Source of the DNA: Cavenderia fasciculata
Lineage: Eukaryota > Evosea > Eumycetozoa > Acytosteliales > Cavenderiaceae
Direction of reading: 5' to 3'
Length of the DNA: 64,000 nt
Assembly: GCF_000203815.1 (NCBI RefSeq)
Contig: NW_004457735.1
Location: 1 to 64,000, forward strand
In this document: positions 39,098-50,093 of the stretch, one piece after another
Numbering within the stretch: position 1 is the first letter of the stretch
Layout of the letters: every line of letters begins with the position of its first letter
Translations under genes and position numbers: made by a program
The notes under the pieces: generated by a model
The model's database searches: none
What the model was told of the DNA's origin: nothing
Seen by the model: the letters and a program-made list of their open reading frames with translations, nothing else

Positions 39098-40135
39098 GTT
39101 GTTGTTGATACGATTAATGTGTGGCTCTAAAGAATCATAAGATTCTTGTTTGATCATCTTTCTTGCTGGAAGAGGAGGAACACCAAATGCAGTAGCTGTT
39201 GATGGCTTTAAAACAGGCATTGGAGGTGGATGTTGAGGAGGGGATGATGCAGTAGTGGTAGTGGTAGTGGTATTATTATTATTGGAATTGGATGCCTTGT
39301 ATGATACATTCAAAGATGATGAAGATGTTGTAAAGGGTGGTGTTGTTGGTGTTGGTAGAGGTGCACGTTTTACGATAGCAGGTGATTTAGAAGGTGAGGT
39401 ACTTGGTTGATGAGGTTCTTTCTTTATCGTGCTGCTAGGAGGAAGAGGAGGAGGAACACTGGTAGTAGATGTCAGTGCAGAAGCAGCTGTTGATGACGAA
39501 GATGCAGTCAATGACGATGATTGATGTTTCATTAGGGTATGCAAGTATTTAACGACCAAATGATCTTTATCCTCCAATATGAATTCATGTATCTTGGATG
39601 ATCCTTCAATTAATCCCATCGATTCACATGCTTTTCCAAATGCAATTAAATTTTCCTATTATATCGAAAAAACAGCAGCAAAGTTAGTACATTTGATTCT
39701 CAAAGTTCCTAAAACAACAACAACAACAAACAACATACTCTTTGTGCAAATAAAGAATTTGTAGTATTTATCTTTTTTACACTATTTGCTTTGATATAAT
39801 TTACAAGTCTAGATAGATAGATGGATGGAGTTGAAAAAGAGAAATGAGAAAAGAATTAATAAAACTACAAATTTCAATGTGTCTATATATTTATATATAA
39901 ATATATTGTTTGGTCACTACTACTCACTTGCACAAGGCAACACCAGATTTCAATTGTTCACAGAATGGACCTCCCCCAACAACAAATAATACATTGTTTT
40001 GAGTGATTTGGCCTACCCATTCACAAACTTGTTTTTCTAAAAAGATAATAGAAAGTTGCTATTAATAGTCTTGTCTTCTTTTGATGTACATTATTGTTGT
40101 TTGGTCTAATATGTTTGCTTACCTTGATCACTCAT
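36270..40135 (-). CDS. Ras guanine nucleotide exchange factor with N-terminal CH domain
   Basis: Exons (minus) 40135-40123, 40036-39928, 39808-39739, 39655-37184, 37085-36270; 1159 residues. The first coding exon has only 13 bases (MSDQ plus one base), and all phases agree. Residues 5-105 are a single calponin homology domain: EKQVCEWVGQITQNN, LKSGVALCKLVNYI, ENLIAFGKACESMGL. A long Ser/Thr/Pro/Asn-rich middle follows. RasGEF_N lies near residue 700 (MEIIKGGTTEKLIERLYNK), and the CDC25 catalytic domain fills the C-terminal 270 residues (ELARQLTIIEFDLFRSI, NFNCCFVVVSALLSASVNRL, IPYLGVHLSDLTFIEEGNP). It catalyses GDP/GTP exchange on Ras-family GTPases; dictyostelids have many such genes and I do not assign a letter. 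Confidence 0.92.
39041..39108. repeat. (ATT)n/(AAC)n tract encoding poly-Asn
   Basis: About 20 Asn codons on the minus strand within the linker of the RasGEF gene. Confidence 0.9.
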
Positions 40136-40417
40136 TATTCATTCAAAGTAAGGGAAATATATATCTTTTTGATTTGTTAGTACTATGTGCTTCTTCTTCT
40201 TTTTCTTTTGTTGGTTTGGTTAATTATCGATTATTATACACTTGTTGTTGTTGTTGTTGTTGTTGTTGTTATTGCTGTCGTAACAAAAATAAATAAATAA
40301 ATAAATAATAAATAGAGAAATATATATATACAAGTGTTTGGGGGTGGTGTTGGTGGGTTGATGTTGTTAGTGTTGGTGGCCTCGTTATTGATCTATTAAT
40401 GTTTCTGTTTGCTCTTG

Positions 40418-40436
40418 TTGTTGTTGTTGTTGTTGC

Positions 40437-40527
<91 letters not shown>
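40418..40527. repeat. (TTG)n/(CAA)n tract, noncoding
   Basis: About 36 TTG units, nearly pure, with one CTG. No supported exon contains it on either strand. Confidence 0.9.
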
Positions 40528-40528
<1 letters not shown>

Positions 40529-40963
40529 TTGTTATATGTGCTGATATAATAGAGAATGATCACCCTCCACTTTTAGTAAAGGAGGGACAAAAGTAAAAGT
40601 TAATAATAAAACAACACAACAAATACTAATAATATTCAAAGACAAACAAAGTTAGACCTTTTGGAGGCGACATTCTTAAAAAAAAAATAAAAAAAATTCA
40701 CCCCAACTGGTGAAAAATCTTTTGGATCGATGTACCCCAATAATCTAGGATATCTTTTTTATTTTATAATTTATTTGGTTATAAAGTATCTATAAAAAAT
40801 TTACTTTAATTTGGTAATTATCATTGCTCAAATCAATATTTGTAAATATTGATTTTTTTTTTAAAATAATTCTAAAAAATAAAAAATAAAAAAAAAATAA
40901 AATGGCTGTTCCCAAGTCAATTTAAATTTCAGGTGTCGGAATGTTCATCTGTTATTGCAATCA

Positions 40964-41037
<74 letters not shown>
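40964..41037. repeat. (AAT)n tract upstream of ADCK2-like gene
   Basis: About 24 pure AAT units ending just before the start codon region; the frame through it does not join the kinase. Confidence 0.9.
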
Positions 41038-41038
<1 letters not shown>

Positions 41039-41051
41039 TTACCTTTTATGA

Positions 41052-41377
41052 ATGCAGAGATTTATTTGCAGGTTAACAGCTTCTTGCTCTGCGGTAAAGT
41101 CTACTGTCGTTCCTTTATCAAAATTGACATGTCAATATAATAGTTCTACACTACTTTCATCTTCCTCTTCCTTTTTCTCTTCTTCTTATTCTTCTTCTTC
41201 TTCTTATTCTTCTTCTTCTTCTTCTTCTTCTTCTTTATTTTCTGCTGCTGCTGGAAACAAAACAACATTCGATAGATTACTATTAAATCCATTATCTACA
41301 GTACAAAATACCACGCATACATCTATTCATTCTTTTCTTTTATCAAATAATATTAATCATCAACAAAAGAGATTATT

Positions 41378-41408
<31 letters not shown>

Positions 41409-43380
41409 CTTAAGAATAGTAATAGTAATAATAAAAAAGAACAAGAAAATAGAGATGATGAAGGTGATCAAGGTACAACGGGAGCATTCCTGTTTGACAT
41501 TCCAACAGGAATATTGGCACTAATTGGATTGACAGTTTTAACCAGTTCGATCTATTACAATATGATGAACGAAAAATATAAACAAACAGATCAATCATCG
41601 TCGTCGTCGTCATCGTCATCATCATCTGACCATCAACCAAGAGATGTTTTACTATCACCTCCATCTGTTGTGGGTATACTCTCACCAGTCTATCTAAGCC
41701 CAGAAGAGGCAATTAAAGAGTTGACAGAAGAACCAATAAGCATAAGAGAGACACTACTTCGAATTGTAAAGTTGGGCATCATTTTTATGCCCTCAATATT
41801 GACAAGTCCTCTCTTGTTGATACCAGGAGGAGATGGCCTTTGGTGGCGTCTCTTACTTTGTAGCATAGAGTTTAGTGGTACCTGTTGGATCAAATTTGGC
41901 CAATGGGTTAGTACAAGACCAGACTTGTTCCCCGTCTTGTTGTGTCAAAAATTTTCTTTATTGCACAATCAATGTCCATCACATTCTTTTGAATTTACAA
42001 AGGGTATGTTAACAATCACGAAAAGACAAAACACTACTACTACTACTTCTTAATTAACACTTTTTCTTTTAGAAACCATTGAAAGTAATTTCAATAGTGA
42101 ATTAAAAGATTTATTTGTATATTTTGAAAAGGAACCAATGGCAAGTGGTGCTGTAGCACAGGTACATAAAGCAGTTATTAGCGATGGCTCTGTGGTTGTC
42201 GTAAAAGTGCTTCATCCAAATGTTAAATATTATATAAAGACAGACTTTACCATCATCTATACTGCGTTGTGGGCATTCAGCAAAATACCAGGAATGAAAT
42301 GGCTTTCATTGCCAGAGTCTATTTTGGAGTTTGGAAAGTCAATGATGAAGCAGGCCAATCTCTGCCAAGAGGCATCACACTTGAACACCTTTATTGACAA
42401 CTTTAAAAACAACAATGAAGTTGTGTTTCCTAGACCATGTTATCCATTGGTATCACGTGATGTTCTTGTAGAGACATTCGAGCCTGGTACTCCAATTATG
42501 CAATACATCTCTACCAAAAACCCATACAATCCTACCCTCGCCAGAATTGGTTTAGATGCTTACATGCAAATGATGCTTGTAGATAATTTTATACATGCAG
42601 ATCTACACCCTGGAAATGTACTTGTAAGAGATTCAAGTATTCCAATAGATCATACCTTTTATCCAATATTCTCCAACAACAACTCACCTGCTGGAAACAA
42701 TATTACTCAAAATAGAAAGTTTTTCCAACTTCATTCAATCGATCTTGTAGAACGCCAAAAAAATTCATTGCCAAAGTTAATTCTATTGGATGTTGGACTG
42801 GTTACAGAACTAGAGGACCAGGATAAATCGCACTTTAAGGAGCTTTTTGTCGAGGTTGTTAAAGGAAATGGTAGAGCAGGTGCAGAACTTATTATTAAAT
42901 ATGCTAGAGAAGCACAATGTTCAGAGGAAGAAATGTGTAAGTAACAACAAAAAAAAAAAATATATGACATTAACAAAAAAACTAACCAACTATCAAATTT
43001 TTTAAAATATAGACGAATTTAAAGAAAGAATGGGGCAAATATTTAATCATGTCCAAAGTAGTAAATTAAGTGAGGTTCATGTTGGACAGTTATTGGGAGA
43101 GATATTAAGTTTGGTTAGAGAATACCATGTAAAGTTGGAGAGCAATTTCGCAACCTTGGTTATGGGTACCATCATTTTAGAAGGACTTGGAAAACAATTG
43201 GACCCAAATCTTTCACTTTTAAAAGCAGCCGTACCGTTCCTATTCCATCGACAAACATCATATATTCTACCAGAATTTTTTAGATTCCTAGTTAGACCCA
43301 AGGCACCAATACCAGTACCAAAAGAACAACAACAACAACAAGATGGTAATCAACAAAACAACCCACCCCAAAACTCGTAA
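41052..43380 (+). CDS. ABC1/ADCK2-like atypical kinase (UbiB family), mitochondrial
   Basis: Exons 41052-42003, 42073-42936, 43013-43380; 727 residues. The N-terminus (MQRFICRLTASCSAVKS, then Ser runs) looks like a mitochondrial presequence, followed by a membrane segment (GILALIGLTVLTSSIYY). Family motifs: KxGQ (WIKFGQWVSTRPDLFP), the Ala-rich loop (MASGAVAQVHKA), catalytic Lys (VVVVKVLHPNV), catalytic loop (FIHADLHPGNVLV) and the metal-binding Asp (LLDVGLVTEL). The DVG instead of DFG and a long insertion (a polar stretch after NVLV) are ADCK2-like. UbiB proteins support coenzyme Q or lipid metabolism in mitochondria. The start is the first ATG after the AAT tract. Confidence 0.88.
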
Positions 43381-43647
43381 TCGTAATTGGAAATCTGGTG
43401 ATTATACCAATAAATTGGTAGTAAATATTTACTGTTTTATTGTTTCCTTGTGAGATCTTGTGTTGGTTTTCCAAAAAGAAGAATGTTACTTGCGTTTTTG
43501 ATGGTCCAAGTGGGATTATTATTATCTATGGTGGATAAATCACTTTTTATCTTTGTACGAGTATTTTTAAATAGTAAATTTATAATAGTATTGAATGTAC
43601 CTACACATAATTGGGTACTTGCCATTCGATTCCTATTTTATATCATG

Positions 43648-45127
43648 TTAATGAACACTACTTGTCTTTGAAGTGTAGCGTGGCAATAATGCTCTTTTTT
43701 CCTCCTATAAAATGATCAAAGGATGAATTTAGTATACTGTCTCTGTCAAATGAATCAAAAGCAATCCAAGATCTAAATTGAGTGAGAGTTTTATAGATAG
43801 AAGAAAGAGGTGAGAGTACTTACCATTGACACAAATTCATCATCATAAACGAGATGGGTTTCGATAGGTCCCGTTGGGTTTTGAACAACAACCGCTGCTG
43901 CTGCCTTTACTATACCGCCACTTGTAGCAACGGCCGTTGGTTGATTAGTTTGTTGTATAGGGGGAGGTGGTGGAGGAGGTTGTAGTAGTGGTAAGGAGGA
44001 ATCCGATCCATTGGCGTGATACTCGAGTGTCGTTGATGTTGGAGGTGGAGGTGGTGGTGGCGGAGAAATCTTACTGTTGGAGAGTGGTGGAGGAGGTGGT
44101 GGTAGAATATTTGATGGAGAATTTGATGATGGTGGTGGTGGTGGTGGTGGCGGTTGCTGATGCTGATGTTGATGCTGTTGTTGAATATTATTTACATTTG
44201 CCATAGGATGGGGAGGGTACGGCATATTTGGTGGTGGTGGTCGGAAGTTTGGATTTGGAGGACCGCCATATGGTGGTTGCTTGTAAGGACCACCTCCATA
44301 GGGTGATGGTGGAAATTTATGATATGGTCCACCTGGTGGTGGTGGTGGAGGACCAGAGAAATTAAATCCAACTGGTCCACCTCCAAGTGCTGATGATGGG
44401 GGTGGAGGTGGCTGATAATTGTATGGATTATTATTCCAAGGACTTGGTCTAAAAATAAATAAAAGAGGAAACAATATTGGTTAGAGTACAGAGGAGGAGG
44501 AGGAGATTAAATATTAAATATACCTACACTACTGGTGGTGGATAACCAGGAATAAGTGATGGACGACCACCTCCATAAGGAGGTGGAGGAATAGCACCTG
44601 CTCCAAATGAAGGTGCAACACCATCTTGTTTTACTCTTTTTATATCACGATCTATTATATATTTAAATGATGAAATATTGTAAGTATATATATTGATTTC
44701 TTTGTAAACAACAAGATTATACATACCATCGATGCTTTCTGTTTCATCAGGAATACCCTCCATTCCATATATTTCATATTCTACAGAATCTCTTCCTGGT
44801 TTTGAATTTGGTACTCTAAATGTCATTAATATATAGAGAAAAGGTTAGTTTTATTAAAAATATATATCTCGCCCCCATCTCTATCTCTCCCATCTCTCTC
44901 TCTCTCTCTCTCTATCTATCTCTTTCTTATAATAATTACTTTGTTAAAACCTCTTTATGTACTGTTTGAACGTGCACTACCATTCCAGAAGCACTTGCTA
45001 GCTTTCTATTACAATGGGGACATTTAAAGTGTTTTGCTTTTTGGTGTTGTATTAGAATCTTTTCATCTTCAAAGGTTCTATCACAATACCAACAAAATGG
45101 TTTATCTGATGCTTTCTTCTTTCCCAT
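43648..45127 (-). CDS. BuGZ/ZNF207-like spindle and kinetochore protein
   Basis: Exons (minus) 45127-44940, 44815-44727, 44651-44528, 44448-43824, 43704-43648; 360 residues. The N-terminus has two C2H2 zinc fingers, [18 protein letters not shown] and [18 protein letters not shown], followed by [20 protein letters not shown] and GIP, the BuGZ/ZNF207 hallmark. The middle is Pro/Gly/Tyr-rich low complexity, as in animal BuGZ, where it drives phase separation on microtubules. The C-terminus has a GLEBS-like motif split by the last intron: [10 protein letters not shown] joined to [10 protein letters not shown], the Bub3-binding element. The last exon has only 57 bases and is easily missed; exon 3 uses a GTAGGT donor. 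Confidence 0.9.
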
Positions 45128-45200
45128 TGTTTGTAATGGTATATATATAAATATATATCGAAATATGACACAATCATTTCACATGTGGATGAACACCTCG

Positions 45201-45235
<35 letters not shown>

Positions 45236-45282
45236 CGAAACAGTATTAATAATTAATTATTTTTTATTTATTTAATATTTAT

Positions 45283-47286
45283 TTATAAAAGACTACGAGA
45301 CATGTATGGACCATCTAATTCATAACCAAGTTTTCTATAATAATGACGAGTACCAACACCAGCAATGACAGCCAATTTAGTTGATCCATGTTCTTCTCTT
45401 GATATACGTTCTGCTTCTTCCATCAATAGTGTACCGTATCCTTGATGTTGGAATTTAGTTGGATCTCTATTGTGAATGGGTACAACACTACCATAGACAT
45501 GAAGTTCTCTTACGATAGAACAGTTTTCTTTTAATTCTGGACGGAATGTTGCCTCTGAACACTTTCTTAGACGAAGAAGACCAATGAGAATATCTTGTTT
45601 TGGATCTTCATAAGAGAGGAATGTCTCCCAACCACCATTGGCCATGTAGTCACGACGAATCAATTCTACTTGATCTGGTTTGATCTTGTGATGCACCTCT
45701 TGAATACCAACCTCTCTTGTACGAACATCACGACACTTGGTACCAAAATCCTTCATACGTGCCAAACACAGCTCTCTAAGATTTCCATACTCTACACCTG
45801 AAGTGACGAGTGGCATTGGAATATCACGTTGAATACGATAAATACGTGTCCAAGGTGGTACGAGTGCCAAAATCTTTGCAATGAGATCTACAAGAGCATC
45901 GGGTGCATAGTTTTTGTAGGTACCAGTCTTCCAAAGTTCATAGAGACCTGTACCTCTAATGACAAGTGTTGGATAAATCTTGAGACCATCGGCACGGAAA
46001 TCTGGGTTCTCGAAAAACTCCATGAATCCATAGATATCTCTCTCCATACCCATATTGGGAAGATCTGGCATCATGTGTGCTACCACTTTGAAACCACTAT
46101 CTTTGGCCAATTGGAAACTTTCAAGTGTAGCTTTGACAGTATGTCCTCTATTAGTGTCACGTGCAATATCTTCATAGACTGATTGAACACCAATCTCTAG
46201 ACGAGTACAACCATAGGTAAGCATATTGGAAAGATGAAGTTTGAGACAATGATCTGGACGTGTCTCTATAGTGATACCGACACACTTTATGTTACTCTGT
46301 TCAGAGTATTTTACAGCTTCAGCTACATTGTTTGATGTATGTCCACTGAGTGCATCATGAAGATTTCTAATAAAATAGTCTCTATAGTCTGCTGGAAGAG
46401 ACATAAATGTACCACCCATAATAATAAATTCTACTTTTTCAACACTATGTCCCAAACGTTTCAATTGATCGATACGACTCTTTGTTTGCAAATATGGATT
46501 GTATCTTGCTCTAATTGCTCTCATTGATGTTGGTTCATAACCTGTATATGATTGTGTACTATATTCAAAATCTGAATCTGGTCCTCCTGGGCTATAAATA
46601 TAAATAAATAAATAAATAAATAAATAAAAAAGTGTTGGGTTAGTAATCTGTGTGTTAGTGTTTGTGAGATGATTGCAGTCTCTACTTACCAATATATACA
46701 AATATTACCTGTCATTGCAATGTGTGGACATCTATGTGGTTTACACATAACAGCTACTACTGCAATCTATAATAGATAGATAGATAGATTAGAAAGAAAA
46801 AGAAACAAGAATGAATAAATGAAAATGAATGATCGACCGATAGAGATAACATACACCTGATGCAGTTCTAACAGGCTTTGCTTTTAATGCAGGTAATAAA
46901 GCAGCTTTGTAATCCTCTGGGATTGCAGAGATAATATCAACTGTTTTGGGTTGTTCTGATAAAGAGTTTCTTTGTGCAACCTCTGTCTTTAACTTTAATA
47001 GATTGACTTGTCTTCCATCTTTGTAGGCATTGATCAATGCATTTACAATCTCACCGATTGTCTTTGTAAATTGTGGTGTTCCTTTTCCGACTGTGTGTGG
47101 GTAGATAGATAGATATAGGTAGGTAGTTAGGTAGGTGGGCGATGGTACAGATAATGATTAGTTGTCTTGATGCCCGTTGTTGCTGTCTTTGTTTTTGTCT
47201 ACTATCAAACACATACAAACAGGTTTAATATTCTTTGTTTGAGTAGCTGCTTGCTTTGCACCTCTAAAATCTCCAATGTGTGACAT
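45283..47286 (-). CDS. elp3: ELP3, catalytic subunit of Elongator
   Basis: Exons (minus) 47286-47217, 47090-46855, 46766-46690, 46591-45283; 563 residues, the normal ELP3 size. After [20 protein letters not shown] comes the region around [18 protein letters not shown], then the radical-SAM cysteine cluster ([20 protein letters not shown]), the SAM-domain sequence [20 protein letters not shown], and [14 protein letters not shown]. The C-terminus is a GNAT acetyltransferase domain: [20 protein letters not shown] and [18 protein letters not shown]. Elongator makes the carboxymethyl side chain of wobble uridine in tRNAs in the cytoplasm. Exon 3 is only 77 bases and carries several of the cluster cysteines. 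Confidence 0.97.
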
Positions 47287-47692
47287 TTGAGCAATAAAGG
47301 TTAGATAGAGTACTGTCTATTGTGTTTTATATAACTTTAAAATCTCTACAAACTTTGATCGACTGCTATTGACAGAGGGCTTTTCTTTGGAATAGAATTT
47401 TTTTTTTTTTTAATAGTTGTGAAAAAAGAAAGATAATAATAAATTGTTTTTAATTTAATTTATAAATCCGTTGGACACACCCTAAATACTATTAATATTA
47501 ATTTTATTATAGTTTGGATCCAAAGTAGTCAGTAAGTTCACAACCATAGTTGGAAGAACACCGAAACATGAGGAAGAGCTTTCGTTTTTTTTTTTTTAAT
47601 TTTTTTTTTCGTCTTCCTCTGACCGGTCATCATCAAGCAAGCTTGATTGCTTGATTGAGGTTGGAAGAAACAATAAACAACAAATAGAAACA
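47287..47692. other. Divergent intergenic region
   Basis: Shared upstream region of ELP3 (minus) and the mitochondrial protein gene (plus). T runs at about 47399-47411 and 47587-47610 and an AAGCTTGATTGCTTGATTGAG stretch near 47639. No gene is seen. Confidence 0.5.
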
Positions 47693-48454
47693 ATGATTAT
47701 ATCAAAAAAGGTTGTATCATCATCAAACTTGTTAAAGAGATTTATTGTTAGTAGTACAAATAACTATGGCACCAATAATAATCAAATATATACAACCAAC
47801 AACAACAGAAATATAATTTGCAAATACAATAGTAATATCCATTCGGTATCATCAAGATATTACTCAACCAACAACAACAAAAAAGAAGAACAAGAAGAAG
47901 AAGAAGAAGATGGAGTCGATGATGACGGTATCGATGTAAAACAAAGAGAAAGAATTAGAAGAGCAATGTTGGAAAAGGTAGCTGCCTCTCATAAAAAGTC
48001 AACTGAAACCTTACAAGCACACAACCTAAACAACAACGACAAAACTAATACTACTACTACTACTGCCAAAGGTAACACCACTACCACCAAACAAGATGAA
48101 ATAGACCAAGACGAAAACAACACTGACCAAAAGGACAAGGAACAAGGACAAGCCGAAGGAGAAAAGAAAGAGGAAAAAGTGTACGACAGAGACAACTTTG
48201 CTCATTTCTCTCAAACGAAATTCATTTATACTATATTTGGTGCTAGTTTGCTTACGATGATTGGTTTTGCCATTCGTGGAGCTTTATCTGATGGAAGTTC
48301 ATTCCAAATGCCATACGACAATAATCTCATTCTTCGTGACATCTTTGATGATTATCATAATCTCTATGAAGATTGTGAAGAGTTTAAAAAGATCATTCCA
48401 CCACAATCAACTGCTATCGTTGATAAATTTGTATGTACCAACAACAATAACAAT

Positions 48455-48529
<75 letters not shown>

Positions 48530-48864
48530 AACAAGGTTACTAATAATACTTTCTATCAATGTCTAATCTATAGATTCAAGTTGAAGTACAAAAAGATACA
48601 TTATCATTTACTATTCCAATTCTTCAAAAAGCTACAATGTCACTTGTTGCTACCTACAATATCGATTTCTACAAGGAGGGAGATGTCTTTAAGTGTTCCA
48701 ATCTCTACCTTGATGTAGTCAATGGTAAACACTTTGTCATCGATCATCCAAATCATGAATACAACACAACATCACCTAAATATACATTATCGATGCTCAT
48801 GAACCAACATGAGAACCTAGAAAGACAAAAGAAATTAATGGAAGAAAAAGAAGCTGCTCATTAA
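47693..48864 (+). CDS. Predicted mitochondrial inner-membrane protein, unrecognised
   Basis: Exons 47693-48430 and 48574-48864; 342 residues. The N-terminal 75 residues are basic and Ser/Asn/Tyr-rich, like a mitochondrial presequence (MIISKKVVSSSNLLKRFIV). An acidic/Thr/Gln linker follows, then a single membrane segment at about 187-206 (TKFIYTIFGASLLTMIGFAI). The C-terminal 130 residues look like an ordered domain (VEVQKDTLSFTIPILQKATM, then ATYNIDFYKEGDVFKCSNLY and LDVVNGKHFVIDHPNH) facing the intermembrane space. The topology resembles Tim21/Coa1-type proteins, but I see no decisive motif. The (AAC)n tract at 48443-48537 lies in the intron, not in the protein. Confidence 0.65.
48443..48537 (+). 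repeat. (AAC)n tract inside an intron
   Basis: About 30 AAC units within the 143-bp intron 48431-48573. The tract is in frame with exon 1 and reads as poly-Asn if unspliced, yet GTATGT at 48431 and ATCTATAG at 48566-48573 restore the downstream frame only when it is removed. Confidence 0.85.
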
Positions 48865-48947
48865 ATATATCCCTGACCAAAATATTAAATCAATAATAAT
48901 AATTATAATAATAATAAATAATAACATCATCAAATATATATAAATAA

Positions 48948-49943
48948 TTAAATATTTTTAAATTTTTTATATAGATTTAGGAAAAACATAAAAGTGAAAC
49001 CTGATGCTACAGTTATCAAACTCCACTTGGTTAGAGGTGACAATTTTTGTGAAGAGGTTGATGAGTTGTCTGCAGATGCTTCGCTGGCCAATAACAATTT
49101 TGTTAATTGATTGTGTTTGGATTTTCTTGACTGATTGTTGATGATTTGTTTTTTAACCAATGGTTCCAATTGATGATTGGTTGGATAGAATGCATAATAA
49201 GATGACATTGCAAATGCATGCAAACATGTATCTAAATTTACTCGATATTCTTTCGTTGTAATTGAGTTTTCATCATCATTATCTTGATTATTATTATCGA
49301 TTATAGTTGTTGTTGTTGTTGTTGTTGTCGTCGTTGTAGTTGTTGTTTGTTGTTGAAGTGATGAATCAGGCGATTGTTGTTGACGTTGTGAAGAGATAAT
49401 TCTAAATGTCAAACAATTTGTTGATTCATTGTAATTTGTAACAGTAGCAAATACAATGTCATCTGTGACATCAAAACCATCATTGTGATCGATTTGAATG
49501 TTGTTTGATTCAAGTGTTGCCGTTGACGAATTTGATTTAAAGAATGAATAGAATTGATTTCTTTGTGGTTCTGTCATGTAAAAGATAGCCAACAGAGGTA
49601 CATGATTAACTATCTTTTGTATATCTGATCTTTGAATACGCCAACACTTTAATTTTGTTTGTTGGTGTTCTTCATTGTTGTTGTTGTCGTGGTTGTTGGT
49701 TGAAGATAATCTTTGACAATAAGTTTGAAGATATCTATATATATTAATGATTGATATACCATTGTTGGCAATATCATTTAATATCTGTTGTTTGATTACA
49801 TTTCTTTGTTCTTGTCTATCTTGAATGTTGAATTGATCTACCGATGCCAGTGATTGTTGAATCGTTGATAAAGATAGAGAATATAATGAATGATCTATCA
49901 ATCTTGATAGATGATATGAAAATTGTTGATTGTTATTCTCCAT
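48948..49943 (-). CDS. Predicted tail-anchored protein, unrecognised
   Basis: Single exon, 331 residues, from the ATG at 49943 (MENNNQQFSYHLSRLIDHSL). An upstream in-frame ATG (50060) would add a stretch translated from a GA/TC repeat and leave only 33 bp to the MCM9 start, so I prefer the shorter form. Residues 1-100 are helical; 130-215 look like an ordered domain (RIQRSDIQKIVNHVPLLAIF, then DIVFATVTNYNESTNCLTFR), broken by a Thr/Gln run, then resuming EYRVNLDTCLHAFAMSSYYA. The C-terminus has a single membrane segment (KWSLITVASGFTFMFFLNLY) followed by KKFKNI: a tail anchor with a basic end, as in ER or outer mitochondrial membrane proteins. Confidence 0.7.
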   Translation of the reverse strand: MENNNQQFSYHLSRLIDHSLYSLSLSTIQQSLASVDQFNIQDRQEQRNVIKQQILNDIANNGISIINIYRYLQTYCQRLSSTNNHDNNNNEEHQQTKLKCWRIQRSDIQKIVNHVPLLAIFYMTEPQRNQFYSFFKSNSSTATLESNNIQIDHNDGFDVTDDIVFATVTNYNESTNCLTFRIISSQRQQQSPDSSLQQQTTTTTTTTTTTTTTIIDNNNQDNDDENSITTKEYRVNLDTCLHAFAMSSYYAFYPTNHQLEPLVKKQIINNQSRKSKHNQLTKLLLASEASADNSSTSSQKLSPLTKWSLITVASGFTFMFFLNLYKKFKNI

Positions 49944-50093
49944 CTTATGTATGAGAGAGAGAGAGAGAGATAGTGTGTAACTAGTTTGAATTTCGACGAA
50001 ACGAAGAATCCTTTGAAGGACCAAATTTTTTGAATTTAATTTTCTTTTTTCATCAAACATTTATTATTTATTACTATTAATTATCACATTTGG
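49944..50093. promoter_or_regulatory. Short bidirectional promoter region
   Basis: Only 150 bp separate the starts of the tail-anchored protein gene and MCM9, so both promoters must lie here or in the flanking coding sequence. A GA/TC microsatellite occupies about 49955-49971. No specific element is identified. Confidence 0.5.

Larger units (their letters stand above)
40136..41051. other. Divergent intergenic region with trinucleotide tracts
   Basis: Upstream region of the RasGEF (minus) and the ADCK2-like gene (plus). It holds (TTG)n at about 40418-40527, a smaller one at 40241-40270, (AAT)n at about 40964-41037, a (TAAA)n stretch near 40290 and many A/T runs. Open frames here are translations of the repeats. 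The (AAT)n ends 14 bases before the ADCK2-like start and is probably in its 5' UTR. Confidence 0.6.

Noticed and set aside
40399-40596. Open frame of Val repeats (plus strand)
   Set aside because: It is only the translation of (TTG)n; there is no other coding signal, no conserved ends and no splice partner.
48431-48600. Poly-Asn extension of the mitochondrial protein
   Set aside because: Reading through runs into an off-frame end; clear GTATGT and ATCTATAG signals remove it and restore the frame.
49944-50060. Upstream ATG extension of the tail-anchored protein
   Set aside because: The added residues come from a GA/TC microsatellite and would leave only 33 bp to the divergent MCM9 start.
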